This document shows, in pieces, positions 7,219 through 16,498 of a stretch of 55,730 nucleotides of DNA. The notes under the pieces are model-generated. The model did no database searches. It saw only the letters and a list, made by a program, of their open reading frames with translations, and was not told the DNA's origin. Numbering within the stretch: the stretch's first letter is position 1; every line of letters starts with the position of its first letter. The translations under genes and the position numbers were made by a program. Source of the DNA: an uncultured Clostridia bacterium (GTDB lineage Bacteria; Bacillota; Clostridia; Christensenellales; UBA1242); the NCBI GenBank assembly GCA_944348085.1, contig CALVMU010000007.1, forward strand, positions 1-55,730. Reading direction: 5' to 3'.

Positions 7219-8065
7219 CGTCATCATCCTTTAAAAATAGCTCGTTTAAATGTTCTTTTAGTGCATTTTTTCGTGCTTTTTTTGCTACCTTATCATCTCC
7301 CCCATAATTATACAATTTTTGTTTACGCAATGCTTGCTTATACAATGCTTGCTTATAGCATATGATTTTGTTTATAGCCTCCATCATTTTCGCAAGTGAA
7401 TCAGTTGTATCTTTACTACCATCAAATTTCTTAATCTCCTCGTTAAAATGTTTATACACCACTCCTTTGAGTTTTTTTACAAAACTTTTAGAGAAGAAAA
7501 ATGCTGGAATAGCGGGTATCCTGAGCATAGTATCATCATTTTCAATACTTTCAATATAATCATCTTCTGTCAATATCTGGTCACTTCCAGGCACTTTCTC
7601 AAAGTATCGATTTATTTGATATCTATGACCATCTTTTTCTACTACAGCAAAACCTCCATTGAAATCCCATACTGTATCATATTCTCCATAATGATTGAAG
7701 TCTTTGTCAACAAAATAGCAAGTGTAACCTCGTCTCACTCTAGCAAAACCCTCGCTGAAACCACGTGCAACATCATAGCCTTGGCCATGCAATTTGAAAT
7801 CTTTACTGTCAACAAAAAAATATTCGTAGCCTTTTCTTACAACAGCAAAACCTTCGCTGAAGTCATTAGCATCATCATAAACTTCACCATGTGGATTGAA
7901 GTCTTTGTCTACGAAATACCATTTGCCACCTTTCTTCACCGCAGCAAAACCTTCATGGAAGTTATATGCATAATCATAACCTTCACCATAAATTTTGCCG
8001 TCAGAGCCTTTGAAATAATATTTTCTCTTTTCGCCAAATCCTCTCTCTACAACATCAAATTCCAT
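7202..8065 (-). CDS. WG-repeat protein (287 aa)
   Basis: Four repeats of the WG type (pattern YDxAxxFxEGFAxVxKxGxxYFVDKDF) fill residues about 25-160, as in the WG_beta_rep / KWG family. These repeats are thought to form beta structures with a binding role; the exact activity is not known. The rest (about 165-287) is helical and Lys-rich, ending in an Asp-rich KDDDDGKAE tail. No signal peptide in this form. The ATG at 8065 is chosen because AAGGAGAAG precedes it; a longer in-frame form from 8140 would begin upstream of the likely transcription start of the promoter at 8127-8154. Confidence 0.85.
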   Translation of the reverse strand: MEFDVVERGFGEKRKYYFKGSDGKIYGEGYDYAYNFHEGFAAVKKGGKWYFVDKDFNPHGEVYDDANDFSEGFAVVRKGYEYFFVDSKDFKLHGQGYDVARGFSEGFARVRRGYTCYFVDKDFNHYGEYDTVWDFNGGFAVVEKDGHRYQINRYFEKVPGSDQILTEDDYIESIENDDTMLRIPAIPAFFFSKSFVKKLKGVVYKHFNEEIKKFDGSKDTTDSLAKMMEAINKIICYKQALYKQALRKQKLYNYGGDDKVAKKARKNALKEHLNELFLKDDDDGKAE

Positions 8066-8126
8066 TTTCTTCTCCTTGTGGAAAGTTTTGTGGAAAACTT
8101 TTCCCTTGCAATCAATGATACTTCCT

Positions 8127-8154
8127 ATTATACACCCCACCGCAATTTTGTCAA
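8127..8154 (-). promoter_or_regulatory. Promoter of the WG-repeat gene
   Basis: TTGACA (8149-8154), 16-base spacer, TATAAT (8127-8132). The leader of about 55 bases contains two copies of a TTTCCACA-like word. Confidence 0.8.
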
Positions 8155-8211
8155 GACTTAATCCAAAATTAGTTACAAAAACTTTTTAAAGTGCTTTTTG
8201 AAAACCACTTT

Positions 8212-8220
8212 TGTGGATAA
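8212..8220 (-). promoter_or_regulatory. Consensus DnaA box
   Basis: TTATCCACA on the minus strand matches the DnaA consensus exactly. Two one-mismatch relatives (TTTTCCACA and CTTTCCACA) lie about 120-140 bases away in the leader of the WG-repeat gene. The site is in the 209-base gap between two leftward genes. No dnaA or dnaN is nearby, so an origin is not claimed; a regulatory or titration site is possible. Confidence 0.3.
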
Positions 8221-8274
8221 CTTTTTGTGTTATTGAAACAAAAAATCATTTTTTTGATAGCTATGATTGATTTT

Positions 8275-8985
8275 TTAATCTCGACGGCTCATTAAGAAAA
8301 GAGATAAAAACCTTAAGAAATAGACAAGTGAAACAAGCATTGAAGCAACATAGGTCATTGCCGCGGCACTAAGCATTTTTTTGACGCCTTTTTGTTCTTC
8401 CTCGCCTGTTATCATTTCGCCCAGCATGGCCTTTGCCCTGTTTGACGCATCAATCTCAACAGGAAGTGTGACAAGGTTGACGAAAAGTGAAAGGCCGTAG
8501 ACCACAACCACCACAAAAAGCATGATTGTTCCAACGTAGCCTATAAAGATTGAAAGCAAGATGCTGACAATCAGAAAAGGCAGAAGCGCTTTTGAAGCAA
8601 ATGATGAAACCTTGATTGCAAATTGACGAATTTTTAAAGGTGCATATTCTTCTTGGTCTTGCATTACATGACCAAACTCGTGCGCCACGATTGCAATTGA
8701 AGCAACTGACGATGAGTTGAAGTTTTCTTGCGAAATGTTGATGCTTTTGTCTTTTGGGTTATAGTGGTCGGAAAGTTTGCCGTTGCAAGACCTTATGGTG
8801 AGCGCAAGGTTGTTTTGCTCACACAATTTTTGAGCAAGCATTTGCCCAGTCAGCCCAAGAGAAGATGTTTTTTTGCTGTATTTATCATAGGCAGAATATA
8901 CCTTTGTTTGCGCAACAATTGCAACAATGATCACCACAAAAATCAAAAAACCAGAAATTACATATAGCCATTCAGTCCAGTCCAT
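8275..8985 (-). CDS. YugP-like zinc metalloprotease, membrane (236 aa)
   Basis: Matches the YugP family (neutral zinc metallopeptidase, PF04298 type). Residues 8-25 form an N-terminal membrane helix. The active-site motif HEFGH is at residues 102-106, preceded by SIAIVA. Two or three further hydrophobic helices follow (about 128-175 and near the C-terminus). Length of about 230 residues is normal for the family. Start at 8985 follows a GGGGGATTTT site 11 bases after the stop of the upstream paralogue, so the two are co-transcribed. Substrate unknown; family members are thought to act at the membrane. Confidence 0.9.
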   Translation of the reverse strand: MDWTEWLYVISGFLIFVVIIVAIVAQTKVYSAYDKYSKKTSSLGLTGQMLAQKLCEQNNLALTIRSCNGKLSDHYNPKDKSINISQENFNSSSVASIAIVAHEFGHVMQDQEEYAPLKIRQFAIKVSSFASKALLPFLIVSILLSIFIGYVGTIMLFVVVVVYGLSLFVNLVTLPVEIDASNRAKAMLGEMITGEEEQKGVKKMLSAAAMTYVASMLVSLVYFLRFLSLFLMSRRD

Positions 8986-8996
8986 AAAATCCCCCT

Positions 8997-9710
8997 TTAA
9001 TCAAAAAGTTTGTTTTTTCTTGTCATAAAAGTCCACGCAAGCAGTGTTCTGAAGAAGTCTGCCCAGTAAGAAAGTCTGGCATCATTCAAGAACTTGCGAC
9101 AAAGCTCCACTTGCTCCTCTGGCAACACCTCTTTCAAAAAGTCAAGCGCAAAGCGAGAAGCCTCTCTTTCAATTGCAATCATTCGAAGTTTGATAAACAG
9201 TGCCAAAACAAAGATCAAAACGCAACCAGCAAGCAGTCCAACTCCAACATAAAAAAGGTTTCCGCCTATCACCATAAGCACAATGCCTGCGATAAAAAGT
9301 GGCATCAGAAAAAATCCTAAAATTTTGCCAAGCCTTCTCAAAAAGTTGAGTTTTTTGAGTTTTTTGCCCTTTTTGTCTTGCAATGCATGCCCCATTTCGT
9401 GCGAAATGATTGAAAATGAGGCAAGGCTATGCGAGCCTTGAGTTGCACCAGAAAGAAAAAGCGTTTTTTTGCTGTATGCATCACCTGCAATATTTGAGAT
9501 TGTTTTGACAATGATTTCGCCGTCAAAATATTTGTTGTTTAGAAAATCCAAATACTCAAGTGGGCTTAGGTTGACATTGGCTCCAATTGAGTCCATGCGC
9601 CTGTAGCTGTCCATAAACTTTTCGCCTGCAAAGTTTGCCACCGCCAAAAAGAAGCAGAGCATCAAAAGAAAGGCGACAACGCAAATAATTATGATTATTG
9701 TTATGTCCAT
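8997..9710 (-). CDS. YugP-like zinc metalloprotease paralogue (237 aa)
   Basis: A second, more diverged YugP-type protein: N-terminal membrane helix (residues 3-25), HEMGH at residues 104-108, two central membrane helices (about 132-175), and an EREASRFA stretch after them that may supply the third zinc ligand. It is directly upstream of its paralogue, in the same operon, suggesting tandem duplication and divergence. No ribosome-binding site precedes the ATG; instead TAAAAT ends 6 bases before it with TTGTAA 16 bases further up, so the message may be leaderless. Confidence 0.85.
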   Translation of the reverse strand: MDITIIIIICVVAFLLMLCFFLAVANFAGEKFMDSYRRMDSIGANVNLSPLEYLDFLNNKYFDGEIIVKTISNIAGDAYSKKTLFLSGATQGSHSLASFSIISHEMGHALQDKKGKKLKKLNFLRRLGKILGFFLMPLFIAGIVLMVIGGNLFYVGVGLLAGCVLIFVLALFIKLRMIAIEREASRFALDFLKEVLPEEQVELCRKFLNDARLSYWADFFRTLLAWTFMTRKNKLFD

Positions 9711-9716
9711 AGGTTT

Positions 9717-9744
9717 ATTTTACTATTTTTTTGCCATTTTACAA
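9717..9744 (-). promoter_or_regulatory. Promoter placing the transcription start at the ATG
   Basis: TTGTAA (9739-9744), 16-base spacer, TAAAAT (9717-9722), then six bases and the ATG at 9710. There is no Shine-Dalgarno sequence in between. Confidence 0.5.
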
Positions 9745-9761
9745 AATGTTTTGCATATTTT

Positions 9762-11624
9762 TTAAGTTTCAAGCAAAATTGTTGATCCTTTTTTGATGCT
9801 TGTGCCTGCTGGAGGAAGCTGTCGCAAAATAACTCCGCCTTCTCCGTCAATTTCGCATTCAAGACCTATGGCTTTAAGCTCGATCAGCGCATCACCCAGA
9901 CTTTTGCCTTCAAGGTCTGGCATAACCACCTCTTCAACCACAACAGACGGATCTTGCTTTTCCTCGCCCAGATATTCAAAAAGTTGCTGGAAGACAAGTT
10001 TGCCATAAGGCGCTGCAACAAGCGAGCCGTAATATACACCAGCGCTTGGCTCGTCAACCATGATAAGAAGAGCATATTTTGGATTGTCTGCCGGATAAGT
10101 GCCTATAAAAGAAGAAATATATTTGCCTTGGTCAATTCCGCCTGTCTCTTTGTATTTTTGCGCCGTTCCAGTTTTTCCGCCGACATTATAGCCCTCAACA
10201 AAGGTATATTTGCCTGTTTTGTTTTCGGCATATTCAAGAAGGCTGTTGACAAGCGTGGTTGTGTTTTCAGATAATAGCGCCTGAGCTGAACCGACACTGT
10301 CGCTATAGATTATGCTTGGCGTTATTTTGCTTCCTCCAATGATTGAAGCGACCGCCGTCATAAGTTGAATAGGCGTCAGCGCAACCGCATGACCAAAGCC
10401 CATACGCGCAAGGTCAACATTTTTGACCTGACTTTTTGCCATAAGCATGCCACTCGCTTCGCCTGAAATGTCAATTCCTGTTTTGCTTCCAAGCCCAAAC
10501 TTTTGCATATATGAATAGAACTTGTCAACGCCCAGCCTCAAAGCAAGGTCCATAAAACAGCAGTTGCAAGAGTTTCCAAACGCCTCAACCAAAGTTTGAT
10601 TGCCATGGCCAATAGTTTTCCAGCATTTGATTCTCACGCCGTCAACAATTCGGTATCCTGGGCAATAGAAAGTGTCGTCAAGGCTGGTAAGACCTTCTTC
10701 AAGAGCGGCGGCGACCGTCAGAATTTTGAATGTTGAACCAGGCTCATATATATCAGTCACAAGTTTCATTTTTGATTGGTCAAAAAGGGTTTCAAGGTCG
10801 TCTCTTGGCACTTCATTCAGGTCAAAACTTGGCTTGGACGAAATCGCGAGAACTTGACCGCTGTCCACTTCAAGAATCAGTCCGCTAGCCGTTTTTGCTT
10901 TCTGCTCGGTCATGATAAGGCTGAGCGCTTTTTCAAGAATCGCCTGCATTTTGCTGTCAATTGACAGTGTCAAATCTTCGCCGTCTTCAGCTGGAATATA
11001 ATAGCGCAAAGTGCCGCCAATCTCTTTGCCTTGAAGGTCGCTTTGAACATAGCTGTAGCCGTCTGTGCCTGTGAGCAACTCATTGTAATAGGCCTCAACT
11101 CCAGTCTGCCCCACATTGTCAATGCTGGTAAAACCTAGAAGCTGAGTGGCAAGATTGCCGTTTGGATAATATCGTGCCACACTTTCTGCCAGATACACGC
11201 CTGGAAGAGACTGCTGGTAAATTCGCTCAGCAGTTTCGCTGTCAACACCAAGTTTGATAAGCACCTCGCTGACATTTTTGCGTTGAACCTTGGCATATAC
11301 ATCATCAAAATCAAGCCCTAAGATGTTGCTTAGATGTGTTGCAACAGTGGTTGCGCTTTTGACCTCTCTTCCGCGCACAAAAACATTGTAAGTGGTATAG
11401 CTTACAGCAAGGCTTGCTCCAGTCCTGTCATAGATTGTGCCACGAGGCGCAACAATTTTAAGGTCGCGCGTCCACTGGTCAGTTGCCCGAAGCTGAAGCG
11501 ACTGCCCATTTATGATTTGAAGAACAAACAACCTTATGCCCAGAGCGCAAAAAAGAAAGGATATCGCAATAAAAAGTGCGACTATCCTTTTTCTAAACGA
11601 AAATAATGTGAAGGGTTTGTTCAA
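9762..11624 (-). CDS. Penicillin-binding protein, class B transpeptidase with PASTA domain (FtsI/SpoVD type)
   Basis: A 620-residue high-molecular-weight class B PBP. It cross-links peptidoglycan at the septum or, if SpoVD-like, in the spore cortex. Order: cytoplasmic tail and one membrane anchor (about 12-36), PBP dimer domain with APRGTIYDR, transpeptidase domain with the Ser-x-x-Lys motif STFK (Ser about 297), SCN (Ser about 352) and KTG (about 484), then one PASTA domain (about 564-620). The start is judged to be TTG at 11624: a GGAGG site made from the last codons of the upstream FtsL-like gene lies 5 bases before it. Cell-division gene order (rsmH, ftsL-like, PBP) supports the role. FtsI and SpoVD cannot be told apart here. 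Confidence 0.93.
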   Translation of the reverse strand: MNKPFTLFSFRKRIVALFIAISFLFCALGIRLFVLQIINGQSLQLRATDQWTRDLKIVAPRGTIYDRTGASLAVSYTTYNVFVRGREVKSATTVATHLSNILGLDFDDVYAKVQRKNVSEVLIKLGVDSETAERIYQQSLPGVYLAESVARYYPNGNLATQLLGFTSIDNVGQTGVEAYYNELLTGTDGYSYVQSDLQGKEIGGTLRYYIPAEDGEDLTLSIDSKMQAILEKALSLIMTEQKAKTASGLILEVDSGQVLAISSKPSFDLNEVPRDDLETLFDQSKMKLVTDIYEPGSTFKILTVAAALEEGLTSLDDTFYCPGYRIVDGVRIKCWKTIGHGNQTLVEAFGNSCNCCFMDLALRLGVDKFYSYMQKFGLGSKTGIDISGEASGMLMAKSQVKNVDLARMGFGHAVALTPIQLMTAVASIIGGSKITPSIIYSDSVGSAQALLSENTTTLVNSLLEYAENKTGKYTFVEGYNVGGKTGTAQKYKETGGIDQGKYISSFIGTYPADNPKYALLIMVDEPSAGVYYGSLVAAPYGKLVFQQLFEYLGEEKQDPSVVVEEVVMPDLEGKSLGDALIELKAIGLECEIDGEGGVILRQLPPAGTSIKKGSTILLET

Positions 11625-11625
11625 T

Positions 11626-12336
11626 TTAACCTCCAAACAACCCCGCTAAGAAATTACAAAATCTGTCAAACCAATTTGACTGCTCACCTATTGAAGTTGG
11701 TGGCAGGCTGTCGGTTGGAATAACTTCAAAAAGGTTTTCCATGTTTTCTTGGTTTGCGGTGTCAAGAGCTGTCAGATTTTTGAGGTAGTTTGCAAGATTG
11801 AGGTTATATGTCTCATTTGCAAGCTGAATTTGGTTGTTGAGCGAGTCTATTGTTGAGATGTTAACAATTCCCCAAATTCCAAAAATTGCAAATAAAATGG
11901 CAAAAACAATGCTTTTTATGCTCCATTTTCGCTTTTTTTCTTGTTTTTCTTCCGTTTTTTCCTCTTGCTCTGCTCCAAAAATCTTTTCGCGCTGCTCCTC
12001 GCTAAGCGACTCGGTAAGATCATAGTTGGGAGTGAAAATTGTTGAAGAATAATCAATAACCTCTTGCTCTGCTGTCTCGGCAAGCTTTGCCTCTGGCTCT
12101 AAAGTCACCTCTGTGCTTTGTGCGTTTTTGAAAGAACTTGAAGAAAATGGATTTATGTTTTTAAATGGTGCCTCTTTTGGTTTTGACGGCTGAGCTTCTT
12201 TCTTAAGCTCTTTTGCGCTTTCTTTTTGACGAGTGACTGTTTGGCGCCACTTTTGATATGCAAGTTCATTTTCACGCGCAGTGTCAGTTTCAACTTGAGG
12301 TGAAGACTTTTCGGTTATAACAATCTTCTCTTCCAT
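11626..12336 (-). CDS. FtsL-like division protein, divergent (236 aa)
   Basis: Single-pass membrane protein: a long, charged cytoplasmic N-terminus (about 1-140, rich in Glu, Lys, Ser and Pro), one membrane helix (about 143-165) and a short outer segment with a heptad-like stretch (about 165-205) and a hydrophobic Gly-ending tail. It lies between rsmH and the PASTA-PBP, the usual place of ftsL, and has the FtsL topology, but sequence similarity is too weak for certainty and the cytoplasmic part is unusually long. FtsL links FtsB/DivIC and the septal synthase. ATG preceded by AAGGAGGG. The last codons carry the ribosome-binding site of the next gene, so translation is likely coupled. Confidence 0.6.
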   Translation of the reverse strand: MEEKIVITEKSSPQVETDTARENELAYQKWRQTVTRQKESAKELKKEAQPSKPKEAPFKNINPFSSSSFKNAQSTEVTLEPEAKLAETAEQEVIDYSSTIFTPNYDLTESLSEEQREKIFGAEQEEKTEEKQEKKRKWSIKSIVFAILFAIFGIWGIVNISTIDSLNNQIQLANETYNLNLANYLKNLTALDTANQENMENLFEVIPTDSLPPTSIGEQSNWFDRFCNFLAGLFGG

Positions 12337-12388
12337 AATCTATGCCCTCCTTTTTGATATTATCACATTTTGCAAATTTTTAAAAGCA

Positions 12389-13327
12389 TTAAAGCTTTTC
12401 AATCACTCTGAGTTTTGCACTTGCCGAGCGAGAATTTTGCTCAAGCTCTTTTTGAGTTGCCGTGATTGGCTTTCTGGTTATAAGTTTTGCAATTGCCTTG
12501 TGTCCACAAATGCATATCGGTGTTTTTGGCGGACAAATGCAATCGGTTGAAGAAAGCTTGAAAACATTTTTGACAATTCGGTCTTCCAAGCTGTGAAAGG
12601 ATATGACTGCCATTCTTCCACCATGGTTGAGCATCTTGGCAAGCCCATCCAGGCACTCTTCAAGCCCTTTAAGCTCGCCGTTGACCTCTATTCTTATAGC
12701 CTGAAAAGTCTGTTTTGATACACCGCCTTTGCCATAGATAACCTTTTTTGGAAATGAGCTTTCGACGATTTCTTTAAGCTCAAAAGTGGTTTCAATTGGC
12801 TTTTTCTCTCTTGCCTTGATAATGTTTCTCACAATGTTTTTGGCGTTGTTCTCTTCGCCATAGTCATACAAAATTCTTAAAAGCTCCCTCTCACTATAAA
12901 AATTGACCACGTCATAGGCAGTAAGCTCTTGCGTTTGGTCCATTCTCATATCTAGACGGCCATTATGTAAAAAACTAAAACCTCGCTCTGCGCTGTCGAT
13001 TTGATAAGAACTTACGCCAAGGTCAATCAAAATTCCGTCAATTTTTCCGTCAAGGCCTTTGTCTTTTAAAATTGTTGGCGCATTTTTAAAGTCTGATTTT
13101 ATCACTTCGACATTATCAAATGCCTTAAATTTTTCTCGGCATGTGACAACAGCATCATCATCTTTGTCAAAACCAATAAGCCTTCCTTTTTTGTCGAGTC
13201 TTTTTAAAATTTCACTTGAATGGCCACCTCCACCCATAGTGCAGTCAATATAAATACCTCCGGGCTTGATATCAAGCCCAGAGATAACTTCTTCTAGCAA
13301 AACTGGAATATGCTTAAATTCTTTCAT
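12389..13327 (-). CDS. rsmH: 16S rRNA (cytosine(1402)-N(4))-methyltransferase
   Basis: 312-residue RsmH (MraW). It methylates N4 of C1402 in the decoding centre of 16S rRNA using S-adenosylmethionine. Visible: start HIPVLLEEVI, SAM-binding loop DCTMGGGGHSSEIL, a conserved DLGVSSYQID stretch, ERGFSF, RMDQ, and the C-terminal ISFHSLEDRIVKN motif. Length is typical. Start follows AAAGGAATTTGA. It is second in the operon, 15 bases after the large CvpA-like gene; mraZ, which often precedes it, is absent. Confidence 0.97.
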   Translation of the reverse strand: MKEFKHIPVLLEEVISGLDIKPGGIYIDCTMGGGGHSSEILKRLDKKGRLIGFDKDDDAVVTCREKFKAFDNVEVIKSDFKNAPTILKDKGLDGKIDGILIDLGVSSYQIDSAERGFSFLHNGRLDMRMDQTQELTAYDVVNFYSERELLRILYDYGEENNAKNIVRNIIKAREKKPIETTFELKEIVESSFPKKVIYGKGGVSKQTFQAIRIEVNGELKGLEECLDGLAKMLNHGGRMAVISFHSLEDRIVKNVFKLSSTDCICPPKTPICICGHKAIAKLITRKPITATQKELEQNSRSASAKLRVIEKL

Positions 13328-13342
13328 TCAAATTCCTTTTCT

Positions 13343-16252
13343 TTAGTTTATGGCTGTGTTGAGTCCAAAGATATTGTTTAATTTGTCTTTGACTGATTCT
13401 GTTAAGTTATTATTATCGTTAATATAGCCTGCAATTTGAGATTTGTTGTTTTCAATTTCTTCCTCAGTTGAACCAGGAATGTCAATTGTCACTTCAAAAT
13501 CCTCAAGCACGCCAAGCACAGTCTCGATTGTCTCAAGCGTTTCGTCTGTGGTTTCTTCGGTAACCGAGGCTATAAGCTTTTCGACATTCTCAATTGAAAC
13601 AGAAGCTGAAGAAGAAATCATATCTCCAACCTTGTCAATAAATGAGCCTTCTGTTGCATTTTCTATTTCTGACAAAGCCTTCATGAGTTTTGTGAAAGAA
13701 ATTTCATAAACAGGTTTGTCTTTGATTATGTTTTTTGCATCTGGGAACTCATTCAAAAGCTGATTGTAAAGTCCATCAAACAGAGGTCTAAACAAGCCTT
13801 GAGTTGTCTTGCTGGCAAGTTCTTTTCGGTAAGCATTTTCCTTTATTCTGTCAAGAAGCGAACCTAAGGTGTTTTTATCAATGTCCTTAAAGGTAAATTC
13901 ACCACTTGTAGATGAATATTGCTTGTAAACTGACAACAGATCTTCAAAAATCCGGCAAATTTCAGCTGTTTGATCTTCGCTGTCGCCTTCGACAAATGAA
14001 ATTCCTTCAAGGCTAAGCTTGATTTGTGTGTCAGCAAGCTTATTTAGCACATCTCCAATCGCATCAATAAGCGCTTGTTTTATGCCTGCTGTAGACTTTG
14101 CTCTTAAAACAGGAGCCAAAATCTCTTTGATTGAAATGTTTTCGCCAAGGTTTTGAAGAAGCAAGTTTGCATCTCCAGAAATGGCATATTCAAGATAGCT
14201 CGTTCCGCCCTCGTCTGTTTTGTTGAGAATAGTCAAAATGTCACTTACATAACCAAGCTCGCTCTTCCAGTCATCATAACCTTGAATGCCACTCAAATCA
14301 ATGAGGTCTGATTGAACTGCTGAAACAAGTTCTTCACCAATAAGCGTTTTTGTTGGCTCAACTTGAATGAGTGGCAAGAAGATGTTTGCAAGAAGGTCGT
14401 GATTTCCTTCAGCTGAAACAAGGTTTGCAATCGTTTTGATAATTTCTGTTGTTTCACCACTTGAAGAAGTCAAAATTGTATACAAGTCATTGTCTTTAAT
14501 CTGTTGCAAACTTTGTGAAATGAAAGACAGATACTGCTCATAGTTTTCAAGCATCAACTCGCTTCCGTCATTTGCCGTCACCTCATCAGTTGGCAACACA
14601 AAATTGTTTTCTGTCAAAAGGCTATCAATGATTGACTGTCCTTCAGCATTTTGAAGAATAATCACGTCGCGCACTGAGTCGATAAATTTTCCAAGGCTTG
14701 TCATAACTGCTGAAATGTTGACATCTTCTTCACCTTCAGCTGGTTTTGTCAAAATTGATGTCGGGTCATTTATCACATCAAACACATCAACTTGAGATGC
14801 GACATCTGAGAAGTTTGAAATCACTGTCACAAACTGAGCTGAAAGGTTGTTCCAATCCTCGTCTTGCCAAGAAGATGTGTCAGCAACAATTTGGTCAAGC
14901 CCTTCAACAGAATTGACAACAAAGTTGTTGAAGATAAAATTGAAACCATCGCGCAAAATGTTCATGCTGAAAATGTTTCCAACTGAATTTGAGAAGGCTG
15001 TTGTGTTTTCAACCAGCATATCCAAAATGGTCTGCATAGAAACTTCTTCTTGAGCCGTAATTTGATCAATCACACCGCTTTTTGCAAGTTCTTTAAATGT
15101 TTGGAAAAGCCTGTTAAAATCATTTTTTAAATAATCAATCGCGCCGTTAACATTGTCAGTCATCGCTTCTTGGAAACCATTTGCGATATCATCAAAAAGC
15201 TCTTTATACCCCTCAAGTTGTTCAGCAGGAATGATAGAAGAATAGTTTTCATAATTTTCAACAATATCTTGAACGATTTCCACCACAATTTGTCTGAAAA
15301 GTGTGCCGTCTAAAATGTCATTTAAATAAACCTCAAGCTTGTCAAAATCAAGTTCTGCAAAAGTGTGAACAGAAGATGAAGAAATTTCTGAAATTTGCAT
15401 TGCCACGTCATAGACATTTGCGTAAGAGATTATTTCTTGGCGAAGATGCAATGTTTCGCCATTGACCTCCACTGAAGAGAGATAGTCAAACATTGCATCG
15501 TCAAGACCAACTGCTCCTTCCATTTTAAAGAAAAAGCTGTCATTGAGTCCGTTTATGATGTCTACAACCTCTGCTGGCAAAAGCTGTCCAATTGCTGAAC
15601 GGTTGTCTTCTGTCTGGCTTGTCTCATTTTCTTGAGTTGTCTGCTCGCCATCTTGAGCACTTGCATTTGGCTGGTTGTTTTCAATTGTTGTTTGCGCATA
15701 AATGTCGCTTCTATAAGTTATGTCAGAAACCAAACCGAACAGTGACGAAATTGGCATAAACACAAATATGGTTATCACAAAAGCTTTTACAAGCCCAATA
15801 ACACCGCCCCAAGTGCGATACATTTTTTGGTCTTCTTTGCGTTTCAAGCAAGTGACTGCGATGATTTTGTAAACAATATACAGCACAAGCATCACAAGAG
15901 CAGAAACAACCAAGAAGACAACAACATTTCCAACTGCTGAAGGAAGGCGCTCAATAAGTGTGCTGAGATTTGGATTGTTTTCAATCAAAGCTGCAATGTC
16001 TGCATTTTGTTTTAACATTTCAACAATATATTGACTTAAAGTGACTGTGGTCTCTTCATAAGGAACAGAAATGCCCATAATGGCATTTGTGATTGGTGGC
16101 GTGATAAAAAAGGCAATAACGACGCCAACAAGACCAATCGCACAGCTTACTGCTGAGCGACGAACGCCTCGCCAAAATCCTATAAGAAATCCTATAACCA
16201 AAATAAGAACAAAAACAAAACTTATAATAAGATTGATAGTTCCGCTGTCCAT
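13343..16252 (-). CDS. Large CvpA-like membrane protein with long outer domain (969 aa)
   Basis: The N-terminus resembles CvpA/colicin V production proteins: four hydrophobic helices (about 6-28, 30-50, 110-135, 150-175) with GFLIGFWRGVRRSA between the first two. After residue about 180 follows a Ser/Asn/Glu/Gln-rich stretch with few Cys, then some 750 residues of mostly helical, polar sequence probably outside the membrane. Ordinary CvpA proteins are only about 160-200 residues, so the extension is exceptional. ATG at 16252 is chosen because GGGGGG precedes it; the upstream in-frame extension to 16408 is AT-rich leader. It opens the division operon, where mraZ might be expected. Inferred role: envelope or division; unproven. 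Confidence 0.7.
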   Translation of the reverse strand: MDSGTINLIISFVFVLILVIGFLIGFWRGVRRSAVSCAIGLVGVVIAFFITPPITNAIMGISVPYEETTVTLSQYIVEMLKQNADIAALIENNPNLSTLIERLPSAVGNVVVFLVVSALVMLVLYIVYKIIAVTCLKRKEDQKMYRTWGGVIGLVKAFVITIFVFMPISSLFGLVSDITYRSDIYAQTTIENNQPNASAQDGEQTTQENETSQTEDNRSAIGQLLPAEVVDIINGLNDSFFFKMEGAVGLDDAMFDYLSSVEVNGETLHLRQEIISYANVYDVAMQISEISSSSVHTFAELDFDKLEVYLNDILDGTLFRQIVVEIVQDIVENYENYSSIIPAEQLEGYKELFDDIANGFQEAMTDNVNGAIDYLKNDFNRLFQTFKELAKSGVIDQITAQEEVSMQTILDMLVENTTAFSNSVGNIFSMNILRDGFNFIFNNFVVNSVEGLDQIVADTSSWQDEDWNNLSAQFVTVISNFSDVASQVDVFDVINDPTSILTKPAEGEEDVNISAVMTSLGKFIDSVRDVIILQNAEGQSIIDSLLTENNFVLPTDEVTANDGSELMLENYEQYLSFISQSLQQIKDNDLYTILTSSSGETTEIIKTIANLVSAEGNHDLLANIFLPLIQVEPTKTLIGEELVSAVQSDLIDLSGIQGYDDWKSELGYVSDILTILNKTDEGGTSYLEYAISGDANLLLQNLGENISIKEILAPVLRAKSTAGIKQALIDAIGDVLNKLADTQIKLSLEGISFVEGDSEDQTAEICRIFEDLLSVYKQYSSTSGEFTFKDIDKNTLGSLLDRIKENAYRKELASKTTQGLFRPLFDGLYNQLLNEFPDAKNIIKDKPVYEISFTKLMKALSEIENATEGSFIDKVGDMISSSASVSIENVEKLIASVTEETTDETLETIETVLGVLEDFEVTIDIPGSTEEEIENNKSQIAGYINDNNNLTESVKDKLNNIFGLNTAIN

Positions 16253-16498
16253 AAATCCCCCATAACATTTGAGCTGTCTCAAATATAAGTATATATTAAC
16301 ATTTTTTACATAAATTTTACAAGTCTTTTTAAACAATTCAAAATTTATTATGGCCAAAAGACAATTTTTGCCAAATTTTAACATTCCAAAATTTATAAGA
16401 AAAATCACTTTTTCTCAAAATTAACGGAAAATTAACGAAAAATTCATGAAAAATATGGTAAAAACGCAAAAAAACTGCAATTTTTTGCAGTTTTTTGT
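16253..16498. other. Intergenic region between uvrA and the division operon
   Basis: Very AT-rich. On the minus strand TTGTAA-18-TAATAT is a plausible promoter for the CvpA-like gene, followed by a small 5' leader hairpin TTTGAG/CTCAAA (about 16268-16283) before the GGGGGG ribosome-binding site. The left end of the uvrA terminator lies at the far side. No protein gene is seen. Confidence 0.5.
16469..16497 (-). terminator. Terminator after uvrA
   Basis: AAAACTGCAA and TTGCAGTTTT pair, directly after the uvrA stop, followed by T-rich sequence on the minus strand. Confidence 0.75.

Noticed and set aside
8070-8220. Chromosomal replication origin
   Set aside because: Only one exact DnaA box, no AT-rich unwinding element of the usual kind and no dnaA or dnaN in the neighbourhood.
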